The position numbers and the translations under genes were made by a program. The notes beneath the pieces are model-generated. The model had not been told where the DNA came from and made no database searches. It saw nothing but the letters and a program-made list of their open reading frames with translations. Positions 58,487 through 64,000 of a stretch of DNA of 64,000 nt are shown here, one piece after another; within the stretch, counting starts at the first letter, position 1; every line of letters begins with the position of its first letter. This DNA is from Solanum dulcamara (Eukaryota; Streptophyta; Magnoliopsida; Solanales; Solanaceae), in the NCBI RefSeq assembly GCF_947179165.1, contig NC_077243.1, positions 30,084,001-30,148,000 of the forward strand, written 5' to 3'.

Positions 58487-59820
58487 ATGGTCAGAACTAG
58501 AGCAATAGCAGCACCTAAGCCAGTCATTGGGGTAGTAGACATATGGGGAGTAGTGAAAAGAGGCCATAGTAGAGGTCATAAAATAAAGCCCACTAGGGGA
58601 AGAGGTCAGGCAGCTAGGCCAACTAGGGAAAGAGTAACGAGCCCTCTACCAACTAAGGAGGCAGCTAGAGAGGATATTGAGGCGGAGGATGAGTAGGTTC
58701 ATGAGAAGGAAGCACCACCCCAGCCTACTCTATAGATGATCCACCAGGTTCTCACCTATCTCAGTGGGTTATCCGATCAGGGACAAGTGCCACCACCACC
58801 TTATATTTTGGGATAACAACATGTAATTATTGTGGCTCTTACATGGATGCATCCTTTGGGACAAGTATGTTTCTGCAATTGACTACAGGACGGTAATGAC
58901 TAGTGACTAGCATCATCTTTTTGTTAAGTTCTTGAAGTTAAAACCCAGTCTTTAGGGGTACTGAATCGGAGGATGCTTATCATTTCCTTGTTGATTGTCA
59001 TGAGCTGCTTCATAAGATGGATATAGTAGAGCGATTTGGTGTTGAGTTTATAACATACCAGTTTTAGAGAGATGCAAAAATGTGGTAGCGATTTCATATT
59101 GAGTGCCGACCAGCAAAGGCACCACCTATGATTTAGGTAGCTTTTTATAACTTTTTCATGGAGAAGTATATCCCCGAACCTTGAGGGAAAGGAGGATAGA
59201 TGAGTTTCTTATCTAGATATACTATTCAGATTTGCTTCAGTCCTGATGAGTGAATTCTCCGCTTTGTGAAGGGATTGAGGCCAAATTTATAGATTCCAGC
59301 TTTATAGGTGGCTTCTTTAGCAAAATCTTTTCAAGAAGTTGTTGATTTAGTGATAAATGTGGATGGGATGAAGCCAGATGACTTCTCTAAGGCGACAACG
59401 TTCAAGAAATTTGTAAGGAAGGTGAGTTTAGTAGTTCTTATTCCATAGGGTAGAGTTCTGAGGATTATTCGGCCCGTCCTATTCAGTCTTCATTATAGGT
59501 TTCAAATGGAGGTCCTTCAAAGACTAGTCAACCCATTTCTAATTTTAAGGGTTATCTTCAGTCTTCTTTATCTTCACAAGACCCAATCTTGACCCCAAGA
59601 CTTATTATGGATGTGGTAATCCTGGACATATTAGAAAATATTGTCCAAAGTAGAGTCACGCTTCGTATGATCAGGGTTACAAAACCCCAACAGCTAGAGG
59701 TGGATGTGGCTATGGTAAGGGTCATCATTATGAAGGATGTGGTGGCCAAGGTCGTGGTGGTCACTAGTCCATCCGTGGTTGGTAGAAAGGTTGGAACTAC
59801 TGGAGTATAATCTGGCATGA
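58487..59820 (+). pseudogene. gag, Gypsy copy C (broken)
   Basis: It starts ATGGTCAGAACTAGAGC and is open for 69 codons (basic GRGQAARPTRERV segment, acidic end) before TAG at 58694-58696, where copy B has CAG. The capsid core is frame-broken. The zinc knuckle near 59602-59643 reads YYGCGNPGHIRKYC, with the first Cys changed to Tyr. The following gag tail is rich in Gly/Arg codons. Confidence 0.7.
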
Positions 59821-59927
59821 GCAATAGTCAGACATGCAGTATAGCCAATTGTTATGCTTTCCCTGAGAGGTTAGAGGTATAGACATTCGATGTTGTTATC
59901 ACATGTACTTTTCTAGTCTGTGATCGC

Positions 59928-62817
59928 ATGTCTTTCGTATTGTTTGATCCTGGAACCAACTTTTATTATGTATCCTTCATATTTGTTGATGGACTTGACT
60001 TACATTGTGACTTACTTGACAAGCCTATTCGTCTTTCTACTCCTGTTTGTGAGTTTGTGCTAATTGAGAAGGTTTATAGGTCTTGCCTTGTGACTTTTGT
60101 GGGGATCAGAACTTATATAGATTTAATTATTCTGGAGATGGTTGAATTTGATGTAATACTAGGTATGACATGGCTCTCTCTAAATTTTGCTATCTTAGAT
60201 TGCAATACTAATACCATGAGCTTGGACAAGCCTAGGATGGATCAGCTGGTGTGGGAAGGTGACTGTCTTCCTGCCCCATTTCAGATTATCTCTTTTCTTA
60301 TCACTAAGAGGTTGGTAAGCAAGGGTTCTTTAGCCTTTCTAGCACACCTCCAAGATAATAGTTCTGAAATACCTTCAATTGAGTCTGTTTTTATATGTGT
60401 GAGTTTGTGGATGTTTTTCCTGTAGATTACCTGGTATGCCATCAAATAGGGATATTGATTTTTATATTGACCTGGTGTTGGGTAGTCACCCCATCTCCAC
60501 TCCACCTTGTAGAATAGAACCGATTGAGTTGAATGAGTTGAAGGCCCATTTTCAGAAGTTATTGGGTAAGGGTTTTATTAGACTAAGTGTCTCGCCTTGG
60601 GGTGCTCTAATTTTATTTAGGAAGAAGAAGAATGATAGTCTTCATATGTGTATAGACTACAAACATCTAAACAAGGTGACTATTAAAATAGGTATTCCCT
60701 TCCTCATATTGATTACATTTTTGATCAATAGCAAGGTGATTTTGTTTTCTCCAAAATTTATTTAAGGTCTGGTTTTCATTAGTTAAAAATATGCGCAGCA
60801 AATGTGTCGAAGAATTCTTTCTGAACAAGGTACGTGCACCATGAATTCTTAGTAATGTCTTTTGGGCTTACAAATTCCTCTGCTTCTTTCATAAGCCCGA
60901 TGAACAAAATCTTTAAGCCATATCTTTATCTCTTTATTATTGTATTTATTGATGATATATAAATCTACTCAAAGAGTAGAAAAGAACATGAGGAGCATTT
61001 AAGTGTTCTTTTGGAATTGTTAAGGGAAAAAAGGCTTTGTCCCAAATTTTCCAAGTGTGAGTTTTGGGTCGATTCATTGTCTTTCTTGGGGCACGTGGTT
61101 TCTAAGGATAGTGTGATGGTGGACCCCTAGATTATTGAGGTAGTGAAAAGTTGGGCAAGCTTCACTAATGTCTCCGAGGTAAGGAGCTTTGTTGGCTTGG
61201 CTAGATATTACCATCAATTCGTTAAGGTATTTGCTTCCATTGTTTCCCAACTGACCTATTTGACTAAGGAGAATGTTCCATTTATATGGTCTGATGAATG
61301 TGAAGAGAGACTTCTTAAACTCAAGACCTTGTTGACTACTGTACCAATTCTTGCTTTGCTAGTAAAAGGTAAGAATTTCATTATTTATTATGAATGCATC
61401 TTATTATGGTTTAGGTGCAGTGCTAATGCATGAGAGGAATGTAATTTCCCATGCTTCAAGGTAATTAAAGGTGCATGAATGTAACTATCCTACTCATGAT
61501 TTTGAGTTGGATATAATTGTATTTGTAATAAAGTAGTTGAGGCATTCTCTATATGGGGTCAAGTGTGTATACAGATCATTGCAGTTTATAATATATGTTC
61601 ACTCAGAGATACTTGAATTTGGGCAGAAGAGGTGGATGGAATTGTTGAAAGACTATGATATTACTATTCTTTATCACCTAGGATAAACTTATATTATAGG
61701 TGATGCCTTTAGGAAGAAAGCATGGAGCATAGAAAGTTTAGCTAATTTGAAGGTTTCTAGATGTCCATTGGATAAAGAGGTTCAAACTCTGGCTAATAGC
61801 ATTATGAGGATGGAAGTAACTTAGAAAGGAGAATTCTTAGTCTGTGTGGAGCCGATATTTTATTTTTCGACAAGATTAAAAGAAAGCAATTTGATGATGA
61901 GAAGCCGAGTTGGATTCGTGATATGGTCTTGCAGGGAGAGGCCAAGGAGGCTATGATTGATGAGGAAAGCATTTTGAGGATTAAGGGGTAGGTCTATGTG
62001 CCCCGTGTTAATAATTTAATTTAGATTATTTTTATAGAGGCTCATAGTTTGAGGTACTCTAGAGATCTAGGTGCAACCAAAATGTATCATGATATGAGAC
62101 AACATTATTAGTGGAGTAGAATGAAGCGTGACATTGTTTCTTTTTTTGTCCAATGTCTGAATTATCAGCAGGTAAAGTATGAGAACTAGAATCCTAGAGG
62201 GATATTTTAAGGAATGTCCATTCGTGAATGGAACTGGGAAAGGATTGTAGTGGACTTTGTGGTTGGTCTTCCAAAGGCCTTGGGTAAGTTTGATTTGATA
62301 TGGGTGATCATTAACAGGTTAAGGAAGTTTGCACACTTCATTGTAGTCATGGTGACTTATAATACAGAAAAGTTAGTCAAACTCTATATCTGTGAGATTG
62401 TTCAATTGCATGGAGTTCTGATTTCCATCATATTAGATAGAGATATGTACTTTAATTCTAACTTTTGGAGGACCTTGCATGCTGAGTTATGTACTAGATT
62501 GGACCTTAGTACCACATTTCACCCTAAGCCCTATGAGCAGTTTGAGCGGATAATTCAAGTACCAAAGGATATGCTTTGTGCGTGCGTGATAGATTTTGGT
62601 GGTAATTGGGATCAATTTTTACCCTTGCTAGAGTTTTTGTACAATAATAACTATTACTCGAGTATTGATATGGTTCATTTTGAGGCATTGTATGAGAGGA
62701 GATGTAGGTATCCCATTAGTTGATTTGATGTATTTGAGGCAAAACCTTGAGGAACTAATTTGTTGAGGGAATCATTAGAGAAAATTAAATTCATTCAGGA
62801 AAATCTTCTAGCAGCTC
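59928..62817 (+). pseudogene. Protease-pol, Gypsy copy C (broken, 3' end cut)
   Basis: A 165-residue open block (59928-60425) holds the protease: MSFVLFDPGTNFYYVS and the flap-side motif FDVILGMTWLSLNFAILDC. RT follows ([30 protein letters not shown]), with FIDD at 60945-60956 and a TAA stop two codons later. RNase H is partly open at 61143-61433. The integrase finger has CLNY (second Cys is Tyr). The core (62214-62723, 169 residues open) keeps VDF, LDRDMYF and a Glu in QFERII, so the DDE pattern is readable. The element stops at 62817 where another LTR begins; its chromodomain and 3' LTR are not in the window. Confidence 0.75.
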
Positions 62818-64000
62818 TTTCATGCCCCGAGCCTACATCATGAAAGTGACCAGCACTTAGAAATCATTGCTTGTCCCAAGAGAACCACTTGTCTTGGGTA
62901 ACTCACTCAGCGGAAGACTCTAACTCATAAATAACTAAGATGGGCACAATGAAGCATGCAACTTAATACTTTTTAACATAAATCATGAAGCTCAAATATA
63001 TAAAATATATGAGACTTAACTCAATACTTTAAAACATACTTTGGGAAATAAACTGAGCGCTATCTACTAGTCTATAAAACCTCTAAAATACTGACTTTGA
63101 AATAGGTACCGGGATAGACCCATGGATACCTCAAACTATTTACTAATAATTAAAAAGTAAAGAATCGAGAGTGCCTCTGAATGTAAAGAGGTCTCACCAA
63201 AAGAAGGGTAGAAGCTGATCATCAACAGTGCATGGGTTGAGGATCTCTATCACCTGTATCTGTATCATCAAATGATGTAGGTTGAATGACGTTAGTACAT
63301 TGAATGTACGAGTATGTAAATTGGAGGAATGAAACAAATAACTGAACATGAAGGACTAAACATAACTCAATTAAAATGAAACATAGGAATAAGTAAAAAC
63401 TGTTATACTTTACAATGAAATATGTAATAAAAGCAAAACAAATAGCATACTTTACTTTATTAGGGAGTTTCTCTAACCAATAACCATCACTAATGAGCCC
63501 AGCGATGATACAACTTCCTGTCCACATTTCCAGATCCATCCTATGCCTTTCCAGGGTATAGGACAACAACTTTAACTTATGGACCCATCTAATAGGCCTT
63601 CTCAGAGGCAGTGAGGAGTTGCAAGTATTTTGATATGATCATATCCTATGCTGGCTAGGTAGTTTATGGGACTTTGAGTTATATGAAATCTTACCCACAT
63701 CTGTGCTCAACACTACTCTCAAAATAAGAAATATCATAAATAATCTATGTTGAGTTAATACTCAAAAACCCTCTTTAGGGAATATTGATCTTTACTTTAC
63801 TTCACTTTACATTATGAAATGCTTTTCAAGAACCTATTATGCTCTTTCAAAATAGTACTCTTTCTTTCTCAATACAGAATAATATAATGGAAGCCATTTG
63901 AAGTCTTTAAAACCCCTTTTCAATAAGGCTTTTAAAATATCAATGAGGTCACTTTAATTATCCATAAAATCAATGTATGAAAATATGCACAAAGGCTTAA
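62818..64000 (-). mobile_element. Minus-strand LTR running off the window
   Basis: Starting TTTCATGCCCCGAGCC (a worn TGTCATGCCCC, the inverse of an LTR end), it interrupts copy C inside its integrase tail after CTAGCAGCTC. It is related to the solo LTR at 56234-58352 in opposite orientation. It contains no supported gene. The other end lies beyond 64000, so whether it is a solo LTR or part of a full element cannot be told. Confidence 0.6.

Noticed and set aside
33761..62817. Endogenous pararetrovirus
   Set aside because: The domain order PR-RT-RNase H-integrase-chromodomain, the LTRs, and the initiator-tRNA PBS are those of Ty3/Gypsy retrotransposons. No movement-protein or virus-type coat motif was seen.

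Overview
The window is plant nuclear DNA, AT-rich and built almost entirely of retroelement debris. The Ty3/Gypsy families, the tRNA-derived SINEs and the style of the small DNA transposons point to a nightshade (Solanaceae: Solanum, Capsicum or a relative). That assignment rests on family resemblance and was not tested by a search.

Only one host gene could be supported. It lies on the minus strand at 352-4763 and encodes, in two short exons around a 4.2-kb intron, a 62-residue protein matching the small (6.7-kDa, QCR10-type) subunit of mitochondrial complex III. Its intron holds a 1-kb foldback element, a 121-bp Mutator-like MITE with a 9-bp target duplication, and a SINE. A 390-bp MITE with TTA target duplications lies 132 bp upstream of its start codon.

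From 5.3 to 18.6 kb come a tandem duplication in which one copy has gained a SINE, two copies in opposite orientation of an LTR family that carries clusters of the dyad GTCGCTWWAGCGAC, and a minus-strand non-coding LTR element (11046-14672). From 18728 to 30942 lies a 12.2-kb complex of pol-less Gypsy elements, probably of the Tat lineage. It comprises a degenerate gag, two kinds of minisatellite (one with a 45-bp unit that stays open as a 15-residue repeat), three LTR-165 bp-LTR miniature units, and a head-to-head inverted junction. The complex is bounded exactly by 46-bp direct repeats that match at 41 of 46 positions.

From 31136 to 62817 three decayed chromodomain-type Ty3/Gypsy copies (A, B, C; all plus strand) form a nested array. 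A and B share the LTR between them (LTR-A-LTR-B-LTR), and the A/B block interrupts the 5' LTR of the older copy C. Later insertions break these copies: solo LTRs at 35290-38539 (CTTTT), 38653-39442 (GAAGG), 48820-52366 (GTCTG) and 56234-58352 (CCTTT), each with a perfect 5-bp target duplication. Another minus-strand LTR begins at 62818 and runs off the window. No retroelement gene here is intact. The region reads as heterochromatin-like DNA shaped by nested insertion, LTR-LTR recombination and C-to-T decay.
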